A stretch of DNA of 64,000 bases from Mycolicibacterium boenickei (GTDB taxonomy: Bacteria > Actinomycetota > Actinomycetes > Mycobacteriales > Mycobacteriaceae): NCBI RefSeq assembly GCF_010731295.1, contig NZ_AP022579.1, positions 3,410,001 through 3,474,000 on the forward strand, written 5' to 3'. Positions 54,976-61,509 of this stretch are shown piece after piece (position 1 is the stretch's first letter; each line of letters begins with the position of its first letter). The notes beneath the pieces are model-generated. The model was not told where the DNA came from, did not search any database, and saw nothing but the letters and a program-made list of their open reading frames with translations. The position numbers were made by a program, and so were the translations under genes.

Positions 54976-55625
54976 CCGCCCGGGAGCGCGGTCTGTGGAT
55001 CGAGGATCCGCGCGACCGTAGGGATCTCGCGACGTTCCTCGATCGTGCCCTGCGGCTCGACGATGCCGCGGTCGTCCGGTTGCGGGTACGCGCCGGCGGC
55101 GTTGTCGCCTGGGTGGCGACCGGGTTGGAGGTACTGGCCAGCCGGGTGGTGGCCGGACGCGTGCGTCCGTCGGACCTGTCGGCGGGCGCCGACGCGCTGG
55201 CGGCCGGATTGTCTGCTGCCGGAGACGGATACATCGATCCGGGCTTTCCGATGGACTCGTCGTGGCGCGGTGGGCTGCCGCCCGAGGACGGGTTCGTTCA
55301 CCTCGACGACGTGCCCGCGCGGGTGATGCTCGATCTGGCTCAGCAGGGCGGTGCACTGGCCCGCGAGCACGGTAGCGCGTACGGGCCGCCGGCCTCCCTG
55401 CTGGATCAGGAGGTGATCGCCGTGAGCGCGGGCGAATACCGCGTCGGTGTGCCGATGCGGTGCGTGTTCGCGTTGACCGCCATGGGCTTTCTGCCGCAGA
55501 CCGGCAACGAGGTCAGCGAGCAGGAGATCGTCCGGGTGCGTGCGCACCCGTCGTGGCTGCGCATCGACGCCCGGTTCGGCTCGGTGTACCGCCGTCGCGA
55601 CAGCGCCGCGCTGATCCTGGGCTGA
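54972..55625 (+). CDS. Conserved hypothetical protein (Rv2474c-like)
   Basis: The 217-residue soluble protein has no recognised catalytic motif. Conserved-looking blocks are RERGLWIEDPRDRRDLATFLDRALRLD, PPEDGFVHLDDVP and VGVPMRCVFALTAMGFLP. Position and size match Rv2474c, found in the same place after the thioesterase in M. tuberculosis. It starts at ATG 54972, inside the previous stop codon. Function unknown. Confidence 0.8.
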   Translation: MTARERGLWIEDPRDRRDLATFLDRALRLDDAAVVRLRVRAGGVVAWVATGLEVLASRVVAGRVRPSDLSAGADALAAGLSAAGDGYIDPGFPMDSSWRGGLPPEDGFVHLDDVPARVMLDLAQQGGALAREHGSAYGPPASLLDQEVIAVSAGEYRVGVPMRCVFALTAMGFLPQTGNEVSEQEIVRVRAHPSWLRIDARFGSVYRRRDSAALILG

Positions 55626-55641
55626 GCATCGGGCGCGCGGC

Positions 55642-56172
55642 GTGACCTCGGGGGACTTCGAGCTGACCATGGACGAGCTGCGAGTCGTCGCACGGTTTGT
55701 GACCGAGACCGCCGAAGAGGTGCTCGGCATTTTCGAGGATGTCCATCCCGATGACCCTCGACCGCGAGCAGCGATCACCGCCTCCTGGCGGTTCGTCAAC
55801 GGCGCGCCCAGATCCCAGGCACAGCGGGTCGCATCACTGGATGCCCACCGCGCGGCCGCGGCTTCCTCGACCGAGGGTGCGCGCCTGGCGGCGCAGGCGG
55901 CGGGTGACGCCGCCTCGGCGGCTTACCTGCACCCCATCGCGAAAGCCCATCAGGTGGGCCACATCCTGCGGGCTGCGGCGAACACCGCCCGCATCGCCGA
56001 GATCACCGGCGGCGCTCCTGCAGCGGGAGATATTGTGCTGCAACGAGTTCAGAGCCGTGCCACGCCGGCGTTGATCGACGTCCTCTGCCGATATCCGGCC
56101 GCGCCGACCGGCAAGAGCCGGGTTGCCCAGCTCATGTCGACTCTGGACGAGGCGCTGAGGGCGCAGCGCTGA
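55642..56172 (+). CDS. Putative Imm5-like immunity protein, orphan
   Basis: The 176-residue helical, Ala-rich protein has the block HPDDPRPRAAITASWRFVNGAPRSQAQR near residue 34, then a helix-rich DAASAAYLHPIAKAHQVGHILRAAA region. This resembles the Imm-5 family of putative polymorphic-toxin immunity proteins. No toxin or secretion gene is seen next to it. GTG 55642 follows the previous gene by 16 bp on the same strand. The call is from remembered family features and is moderate. Confidence 0.55.
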   Translation: MTSGDFELTMDELRVVARFVTETAEEVLGIFEDVHPDDPRPRAAITASWRFVNGAPRSQAQRVASLDAHRAAAASSTEGARLAAQAAGDAASAAYLHPIAKAHQVGHILRAAANTARIAEITGGAPAAGDIVLQRVQSRATPALIDVLCRYPAAPTGKSRVAQLMSTLDEALRAQR

Positions 56173-56182
56173 CGCCCGACCT

Positions 56183-57730
56183 TCAGATCAGCCAGGCGGC
56201 GGTGTCGGCGGGCAGTAGGGCGTCCGTCAGCTCGCCACTGCCCAGCAGCACCTCGCCGGGCGGCAACGGAACCGGCCCGGCGCCGGTGTTGAGGACACAC
56301 ACCAGGCCGCCTTCGCGTCGCATCGTCAGCACGCCGCCCGAGTGCTCCAGCTCGATCCGGCTGCCGGTGAATTCCGCACGGCTGGAGCGTAATTGGATGG
56401 CCCGTCGATAGAACTCCAGCGTCGACGACGGATCAGCCTGCTGACGCTGCACCGTCAACGCCACCCAGTCGGCGGGTATCGGCAGCCAGGTGTCGGGGTT
56501 CGACGAGAATCCGAACGGCGGAGCATCGCCCGACCACGGCAGCGGCACCCGGCATCCGTCACGCCCGCGTTCGGTGTGACCGGAGCGCTCCCACACCGGA
56601 TCCTGGAGCACCGCGTCGGGCAGGTCCACATTGGGCAGCCCGAGTTCCTCGCCGTTGTAGACGAACACCGCGCCCGGCAGTGCCAGCATCACCAGGGCCA
56701 TCGCCCGGGCCCGCGCCAGCCCCCGGGCGCCGCCACCGTAGCGGGTGACCTCACGTTCCACGTCGTGGTTGGACAGCGTCCAGGTGGGGGTCGCCCCGGC
56801 AAGGTCGGCCGCGACGATCGCGTTGTCGATCGCGTCGTGGACCTCGGCGGCGTCGAAATCTGCTTGCACCAGCCGGAAATTGAAGCCGAGGTGCAGTTCG
56901 TCGGGACGCAGATACTTGGCGAAGCGCTCGTTGCCGTGCACCCAGACCTCACCGACGGCCACCGCGTCGGGGTAGTCGTCGAACACCTTGCGGATGAACC
57001 GATGGATGTCGTGCACGCTGTCGTTGTCGAACCGGGGGTCGTCCTCGCTGTTACGCAGCAGTGCGGTGTCGGTGACAGCCATGTCGGGCAACTCGGGTGG
57101 CTTGGCCATACCGTGGGCCACGTCGATCCGGAACCCGTCGACCCCGCGGTCGAGCCAGAACCGCAACGTCTTCTCCAGGTCCTCGAACACCGCCGGGTGG
57201 GTCCAGTTCAGGTCGGGCTGGGCGGGATCGAACAGGTGCAGATACCACTGGCCGGGGCTGCCGTCGGGTTCGGTGACGCGGGTCCACGCCGGACCCCCGA
57301 ACACCGACACCCAGTTGTTCGGCGGCAGCTCACCGTGCGGGCCACGGCCGTCGCGGAAGATGTAGCGGTCGCGTCGGCGTGGATCGGTCAGGGCCTGGAC
57401 GAACCACGGGTGCGCCGAACTGGTGTGGTTGGGTACCAGGTCCATGGTCACCCGGATCCCGCGGGCGTGCGCGGCGTCGAGCAGGCGGTCCAGGGCGGCG
57501 ATGCCGCCGAACAGCGGGTCGACATCCCGCGGGTCGGCGACGTCATAGCCGTGGTCGGCCATCGGCGACACCATGACGGGGTTGAGCCACAATGCGTCGA
57601 CGCCGAGCGTTGCCAGATAGTCCAGCCGGGCGCTCAGGCCGTCGAGGTCACCGACCCCGTCGCCGTTGCTGTCGGCGAATGAGCGGGGATAGACCTGGTA
57701 GAAAACCGCGTCTGCCCACCACCGGCGCAT
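56183..57730 (-). CDS. aglA: GH13 alpha-glucosidase (AglA)
   Basis: The 515-residue cytosolic GH13 enzyme has DAVFYQVYPRSFADSNGDGVGDL at the start. The four conserved regions are DLVPNHTS, DGFRIDVAHG with the nucleophile Asp near residue 205, GEVWVHG with the acid Glu, and LSNHDVER. It matches Rv2471. It hydrolyses alpha-1,4 or alpha-1,6 glucosides, or may act on trehalose or maltose. It ends 10 bp from the Imm5-like gene (convergent) and starts 2 bp after the glbO stop codon on the same strand. Confidence 0.92.
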   Translation of the reverse strand: MRRWWADAVFYQVYPRSFADSNGDGVGDLDGLSARLDYLATLGVDALWLNPVMVSPMADHGYDVADPRDVDPLFGGIAALDRLLDAAHARGIRVTMDLVPNHTSSAHPWFVQALTDPRRRDRYIFRDGRGPHGELPPNNWVSVFGGPAWTRVTEPDGSPGQWYLHLFDPAQPDLNWTHPAVFEDLEKTLRFWLDRGVDGFRIDVAHGMAKPPELPDMAVTDTALLRNSEDDPRFDNDSVHDIHRFIRKVFDDYPDAVAVGEVWVHGNERFAKYLRPDELHLGFNFRLVQADFDAAEVHDAIDNAIVAADLAGATPTWTLSNHDVEREVTRYGGGARGLARARAMALVMLALPGAVFVYNGEELGLPNVDLPDAVLQDPVWERSGHTERGRDGCRVPLPWSGDAPPFGFSSNPDTWLPIPADWVALTVQRQQADPSSTLEFYRRAIQLRSSRAEFTGSRIELEHSGGVLTMRREGGLVCVLNTGAGPVPLPPGEVLLGSGELTDALLPADTAAWLI

Positions 57731-57731
57731 G

Positions 57732-58136
57732 TCAGAACGCCGAGTTCACCATCGAGTCCGCGGCCATGGTCAGGTAATCCAGCAACGCGCGGCGGTGCGG
57801 GTCGTCCAGCGTGGTCGAGTCGATCGAGGCCACCGCGGTGTGCATGCAGCGCAGCCAGGCGTCGCGCTCGAGGTATCCGATCCGGAACGGTGCGTGCCGC
57901 ATCCGCAGCCGTGGATGGCCACGCTGGTCGGAGTACGTCCGCGGCCCACCCCAGTACTGCTCGAGGAACATCCGCAGCCGCTCCTCGGCGCCGTCGATGT
58001 CGTCCTCGGGATACAACGGCAGCAGAATCTCGTCCTCGCGCACCAGCTGGTAGAAGCGCGACACGATCGCCGCGAACGTCTCGTGCCCACCGACTTCGTC
58101 GTAGAAAGATCGCTGCACCTGCGTCACGTCACTCAT
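57732..58136 (-). CDS. glbO: Truncated haemoglobin O (group II)
   Basis: The 134-residue globin corresponds to Rv2470. It has Tyr B10 in SRFYQLV, Tyr CD1 in LPLYPED, the proximal His in RMRHAPFRI and Trp G8 in RDAWLRCM, with QYWGGP typical of group II. It binds O2 and NO and is associated with the membrane and respiration in mycobacteria. It is probably co-transcribed with aglA, which follows closely. It is divergent from the HNH gene. Confidence 0.93.
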   Translation of the reverse strand: MSDVTQVQRSFYDEVGGHETFAAIVSRFYQLVREDEILLPLYPEDDIDGAEERLRMFLEQYWGGPRTYSDQRGHPRLRMRHAPFRIGYLERDAWLRCMHTAVASIDSTTLDDPHRRALLDYLTMAADSMVNSAF

Positions 58137-58280
58137 TGTGGTCCATTGTGGCCTGACGGCACGTCGGCGCCGGTCACGGCACTGTGGTCACCTGGTGTTC
58201 ATTGGACTGACCTGCGAACACACAAAGAATTTTCGTGCGTATCTCCTGGATCCGTGGTGGACTGTGTCCTCGGAGGCTCC

Positions 58281-58925
58281 ATGGCGCACAGCAAAAAAGG
58301 CCATATACGACGGACCGGCCACATACCCGGCCCATCGGGACCCCATGTGCCAAATCGCGCCCTGCACAGCGTCGAGGTACTTCCCACCGCGGCGCCCGAC
58401 GCGTCCCTGTGGGGCCGCCGCCGCGTCCTGCTCCTGAACTCCACCTACGAACCGCTGACCGCGCTGCCGCTGCGGCGCGCGGTGATCATGGTGATGTGCG
58501 GCAAGGCCGACGTCGTGCACGACGATCCGTCGGGGCCGGTCATCCACTCGGCCACCCGCACCATCGTGGTGCCCTCGGTGATCCGGCTGCGCACCTTCGT
58601 CCGGGTGCCCTACCGGGCCCGCATCCCGATGACGCGTGCCGCGCTCATGCACCGGGACCGCTTCCGCTGTGCGTACTGCGGCGGGCGGGCCGACACCGTC
58701 GACCACGTCATTCCGCGCAGCCGCGGCGGCGAGCATTCCTGGGAGAACTGCGTGGCGGCGTGCGCGGCGTGCAACCACCGCAAGGCGGACCGGCTGCTCG
58801 CCGAACTGGGCTGGTCACTGCGCTGTGTGCCGATGCCGCCGAAAGGTCAGCACTGGCGACTGCTGTCGACGATCAAGGAGCTCGACCCGGCCTGGGTGCG
58901 CTATCTCGGCGAAGGAGCGGCGTGA
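58281..58925 (+). CDS. HNH endonuclease-family protein (Rv2469c-like)
   Basis: The 214-residue protein has a canonical HNH domain with zinc cysteines: FRCAYCGGRADTVDHVIPRSRGGEHSWENCVAACAACNHRKADR at about residues 129-172. ATG 58281 has GGAGG 5 bases upstream; the much longer open frame from 57729 runs antisense to glbO. It matches Rv2469c in place and type. The role of this conserved actinobacterial nuclease is unknown. Confidence 0.9.
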   Translation: MAHSKKGHIRRTGHIPGPSGPHVPNRALHSVEVLPTAAPDASLWGRRRVLLLNSTYEPLTALPLRRAVIMVMCGKADVVHDDPSGPVIHSATRTIVVPSVIRLRTFVRVPYRARIPMTRAALMHRDRFRCAYCGGRADTVDHVIPRSRGGEHSWENCVAACAACNHRKADRLLAELGWSLRCVPMPPKGQHWRLLSTIKELDPAWVRYLGEGAA

Positions 58926-58983
58926 GCCCGTGTTGCTGGGCACTCTCGGCGCGTCGACGCATTGCGGCTGATACGGTTTGCGC

Positions 58984-59217
58984 GTGAGCACAGCACTTAC
59001 CCATTCCCTCCTCGGAGGGGTTCCGCTGGTGTTGTTCGTGGTTCTGGCGTTGATCTACATGACCCGCAAGGGACCGCACCCGGCTACCTACAAGATGTCC
59101 GAGCCGTGGACCCACGAGCCCATCCTGTGGGCCGCCGAGGAGCCGCAGGATCACGGACACGGCGGGCATGATGCACACGGCGTGACGATCGGAGGCGGCG
59201 CAAGTGGCAAGTGGTGA
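58984..59217 (+). CDS. ctaJ: Small membrane protein, CtaJ-like subunit of the bcc-aa3 supercomplex
   Basis: The 77-residue protein has one membrane helix ([18 protein letters not shown]) then a tail with [14 protein letters not shown] and a His-rich [10 protein letters not shown]. The same gene order in M. smegmatis (HNH, small membrane protein, DUF5130 protein, pepN) holds a protein seen as an accessory aa3-oxidase subunit in the cryo-EM supercomplex, named CtaJ. I make that link from memory. GTG 58984 is the start; the 3' end overlaps the next gene by 14 bp. Confidence 0.65.
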   Translation: MSTALTHSLLGGVPLVLFVVLALIYMTRKGPHPATYKMSEPWTHEPILWAAEEPQDHGHGGHDAHGVTIGGGASGKW

Positions 59218-59674
59218 AATCGCGACCGCGACCAAAGAGGTCGACCTGCCCTACGGCTATGCGCTGACCTACAGCGGCCGGATCTCCGGCGTCACCGAGC
59301 CCGGTGAGCTGTCGGTGCACTACCCGTTCCCGACGATGGACCTCGTCGTCCTCGACGACGCGCTGAAGTACGGCTCGCGGGCGGCCAAGGCCCGGTTCGC
59401 CGTCTACATCGGCGGCCTCGGCACGGACACGGCGGCCACCGCACGCGAGATCCTGGCCAAGGTGCCCACCCCCAACAACGCGGTGCTGCTCGCGGTCTCA
59501 CCCGACCAGCACGCCATCGAGGTTGTCTACGGTGCCGACGTCAAGGGTCGTGGCATCGAAGAGGCCGCCCCGCTGGGCGTCTCGGCGGCTGCCGCCTCCT
59601 TCAAGGAAGGCAACTTGATCGACGGTCTGATCAGCGCCGTGCGCGTGCTGTCGGCCGGCGTTTCACCTGCCTAG
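59204..59674 (+). CDS. DUF5130 protein (Rv2468c-like), supercomplex-associated
   Basis: The 156-residue soluble protein has [44 protein letters not shown], a TPM-like alpha/beta block of the DUF5130 family. It matches Rv2468c. The M. smegmatis homologue is, as I recall, the peripheral factor PRSAF1 found with the bcc-aa3 supercomplex. GTG 59204 is preceded by GGAGG and lies inside the previous gene, so the two are translationally coupled. An IS110 element begins about 25 bp after its stop. Confidence 0.72.
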   Translation: MASGEIATATKEVDLPYGYALTYSGRISGVTEPGELSVHYPFPTMDLVVLDDALKYGSRAAKARFAVYIGGLGTDTAATAREILAKVPTPNNAVLLAVSPDQHAIEVVYGADVKGRGIEEAAPLGVSAAAASFKEGNLIDGLISAVRVLSAGVSPA

Positions 59675-59692
59675 TTTTCCAACGCCCTTTGC

Positions 59693-59700
59693 ACCGCGAG
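59693..59700. repeat. Left half of palindrome split by the IS110 element
   Basis: ACCGCGAG here pairs with CTCGCGGT at 61033-61040 on the other side of the IS. Removing 59701-61007 brings these arms together around a 25-base centre, which reconstructs the repeat seen whole at 61432-61500. Confidence 0.65.
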
Positions 59701-59713
59701 CATTGCTCCTATG

Positions 59714-60770
59714 TCAAGCGGCGGCCGGGTGTGGGTCGTTGAGGCGGGTTTGTTCGTCGGTGTGGAGTCGGTGGTAGACGGTGCGGGCGAGGCGGCGTTT
59801 GAGGCAGCGGAGGGCTTCGGTTGATGAGTCGCCGTGGGCGAGGCGTTTGCGGTAGTAGAGCTGTCCGGGGCTGTTGGCGATGCGGATCTGGGTGAGGGCG
59901 ATGCGGTAGAGGGCGGCATTGAGTTGGCGGTTGCCTGAGCGTGTGAGGCGGACGCGTCCGGCGGTGTTGCCCGACCACACGGGGATGGGGGCGGTGCCGC
60001 TGTGGCGGGCGAAAGCCGCCTCGTTTTTGAACCGCTTTACGCCGGCGGTTTCGCCGACGAGTTTGGCCGCGGTCAATTCACCGCAGCCTTGAAGGGCCAG
60101 CAGTTCGGGGGGCGACATCGTGGACGTGCTGGCCGATTCGAGCGGCGAGGGCGTTGACGGTGTCGGTCAGGCGGGTGATGTCGTCGAGTTCATCGCGGGC
60201 CAGCTCGGCGAGCAGTCCGTGCAGGGTGTCGAGCCAGTTGCCCAGCTCGGCACGGGTCTTGGCCCGGTCCAGGGCACCGCGTTTGGGGGTGCGGGCGGGG
60301 TCGAGTTCATGGATTCGTCCCAGCAGTCGGTTGATTGTTGAGGTCCGTTGAGCCACAAGGTCTTCGCGGCGATCCACCAGTAGTTTCAACTCCCGTGACA
60401 CCTCGTCGTGGGCGGCGACGGGCAGATCGGGATACCGCAGCACTGCGTGTGCGACGGCCAGAGCGTCGATCGGATCGGACTTGCCGCGGGTGCGGGCGCA
60501 GGCTCGGGTCTGGGCCATCAGTTTGGGCGCTACCCGGACCACCCGTTGGCCCGCTGAGAGTAAGTCGCGCTCGAGGCGGGCCGAGAGATTGCGGCAATCT
60601 TCGACGCCCCAGAGCAGGTCTTGGCCGAACTGGCTGCGCGCCCACTGCAACGCCGTGTGGTGCCCGGCGGTGGTCGCGGGGACGACTTTTTCACCTAGTT
60701 TGGCGCCGGCCTCGTTGACTGCGACGAAGGTGTGGGTGCGCTTGTGTACGTCGGTGCCAACAATCACCAT
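59714..60770 (-). pseudogene. IS110-family DEDD transposase, one frameshift
   Basis: The N-terminal frame (60078-60770) has the RuvC-like DEDD domain: IVGTDVHKRTH, GVEDCRNLSARL and KSDPIDALAVAHA. The C-terminal frame (59714-60118) has the Tnp_20 domain with LQGCGELTAAKLVGETAG, the serine region HSGTAPIPVWSGN and SGNRQLNAALYRIAL. The frames join at a run of six G at 60107-60112. Deleting one G would give one protein of about 350 residues, the usual IS110 size. The shift may be a real mutation, slippage or a sequencing error. Confidence 0.85.
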
Positions 60771-61004
60771 GGACAGTGCCTTCTTTCATCAAGAGGTGGA
60801 TGAGTGAAGGTTGGGCCGGCCGGCGGACACATCTCAGTGGGGGCGGTGCCACGCTCCTATCAAGTCACGCCGGTCGGTCCTTCCCACCTGATGTCGGCAG
60901 AATGCTCGAATGCCAACCCAGACGGATGGCAGTGCGTGTTTGAGCCAGACACCAGGTGGAAAGAACCCAACCACCGCAACAGCGGCAATCACCACATTGA
61001 CACT
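60771..61004 (-). ncRNA. Candidate IS110 bridge RNA
   Basis: This gene-free 234 bp upstream of the transposase holds four short matches, in the order known for IS621-type bridge RNA. Read 5' to 3' on the minus strand: target-left guide (forward AGTGCGTGT at 60931-60939, same as 61006-61014 in the target); target-right guide (CTCG at 60905-60908, as in CTCGCGG of the target); donor-left guide (GCTCCTAT at 60853-60860, same as 59705-59712); donor-right guide (CTCAGTG at 60833-60839, complementary to the CACTGAG junction at 61001-61007). A GCCATCC/GGTTGGC hairpin lies between the two target guides. Confidence 0.72.
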
Positions 61005-61040
61005 GAGTGCGTGTCTGCTGTCCGACACGCCGCTCGCGGT
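61005..61040. repeat. Right part of palindromic repeat interrupted by the IS110
   Basis: 61005-61032 matches the reverse complement of 61465-61492 at 24 of 28 positions. It ends in CTCGCGGT, the partner of the arm at 59693-59700. The two copies lie in inverted orientation on either side of the small HNH gene. Confidence 0.65.
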
Positions 61041-61076
61041 CGGCGTTTTGCGCACGGTCGCGGGCCGGCGAGATGC

Positions 61077-61415
61077 CTACGCCAGGCTGGCGCGGATCTC
61101 CACGTAGCGCGTCAGGAACGCACGCTCGTCGAGCCGTTTGCGCCGCATCCAGGTGCTGACCTCGAAGTTGCACTTGCTGGCATTACACGATCCGCAGGCC
61201 GGCACCACATTGTCGACGGTGTAGCGCCCGCCGCGTGAGATCGCCATCACGCAGTCCTTCTGGAACGGACCCGTCGCGCTCTGGCAGTAGGCGCACCCGC
61301 CCCACGCCGTTTGGATGGCTTCCCACTGCTCGTCGGTGAGGTCGTGGACCACGAGGTCCATCCGGCGCTTGCGCTTGCGGGCGGCCCGCGCCGCGCGGGT
61401 TCTGCTGACGGCCAC
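61077..61415 (-). CDS. Small HNH-like protein with altered motif
   Basis: The 112-residue protein has a zinc-ribbon HNH-like fold: CAYCQ, KDCVMAISRGGRYTVDNVVPACGSCNASK. The first His of the HNH core (usually DH before the I/V-x-P-x-S-R-G-G stretch) is Cys here, so cleavage activity is doubtful. GTG 61415 is used as the start; other in-frame starts lie upstream. It lies between inverted copies of a palindromic repeat, next to an IS110 element, and just before pepN on the same strand. Confidence 0.72.
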   Translation of the reverse strand: MAVSRTRAARAARKRKRRMDLVVHDLTDEQWEAIQTAWGGCAYCQSATGPFQKDCVMAISRGGRYTVDNVVPACGSCNASKCNFEVSTWMRRKRLDERAFLTRYVEIRASLA

Positions 61416-61431
61416 CGACCAAGGGTATGAG

Positions 61432-61500
61432 CCCCGCGAGCGTGCGCAGAATGCTGCTCTGACACGGCGTGTCGGGGCGCAGACACGCACGCTCGCGGGG
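61432..61500. repeat. Large palindromic hairpin, terminator-like or dispersed repeat
   Basis: CCCCGCGAGCGTGC (61432-61445) and GCACGCTCGCGGGG (61487-61500) are perfect 14-bp arms. An inner perfect stem GACAC-GGC-GTGTC lies at 61461-61473. It sits between pepN (stop at 61510, minus strand) and the small HNH gene, so it could end pepN transcription. A diverged copy lies at 61005-61040. Confidence 0.8.
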
Positions 61501-61509
61501 CAGAGGCGA

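Larger units (their letters stand above)
59698..61007. mobile_element. IS110-family insertion sequence inserted in a palindromic repeat
   Basis: The element is about 1307 bp long. Its bounds are inferred from GAG at both junctions (59698-59700 and 61005-61007) and from restoration of a palindrome after removal. It carries one DEDD transposase on the minus strand, no terminal inverted repeats and a 234-bp non-coding end upstream of the transposase, all as in the IS110 group. Read on the minus strand, the junction core is CT. Confidence 0.8.

Noticed and set aside
60804..61238. 144-residue open frame on the plus strand across the IS end
   Set aside because: It crosses the IS border and the palindromic repeat and overlaps the candidate bridge RNA and the HNH gene; no recognisable protein features.
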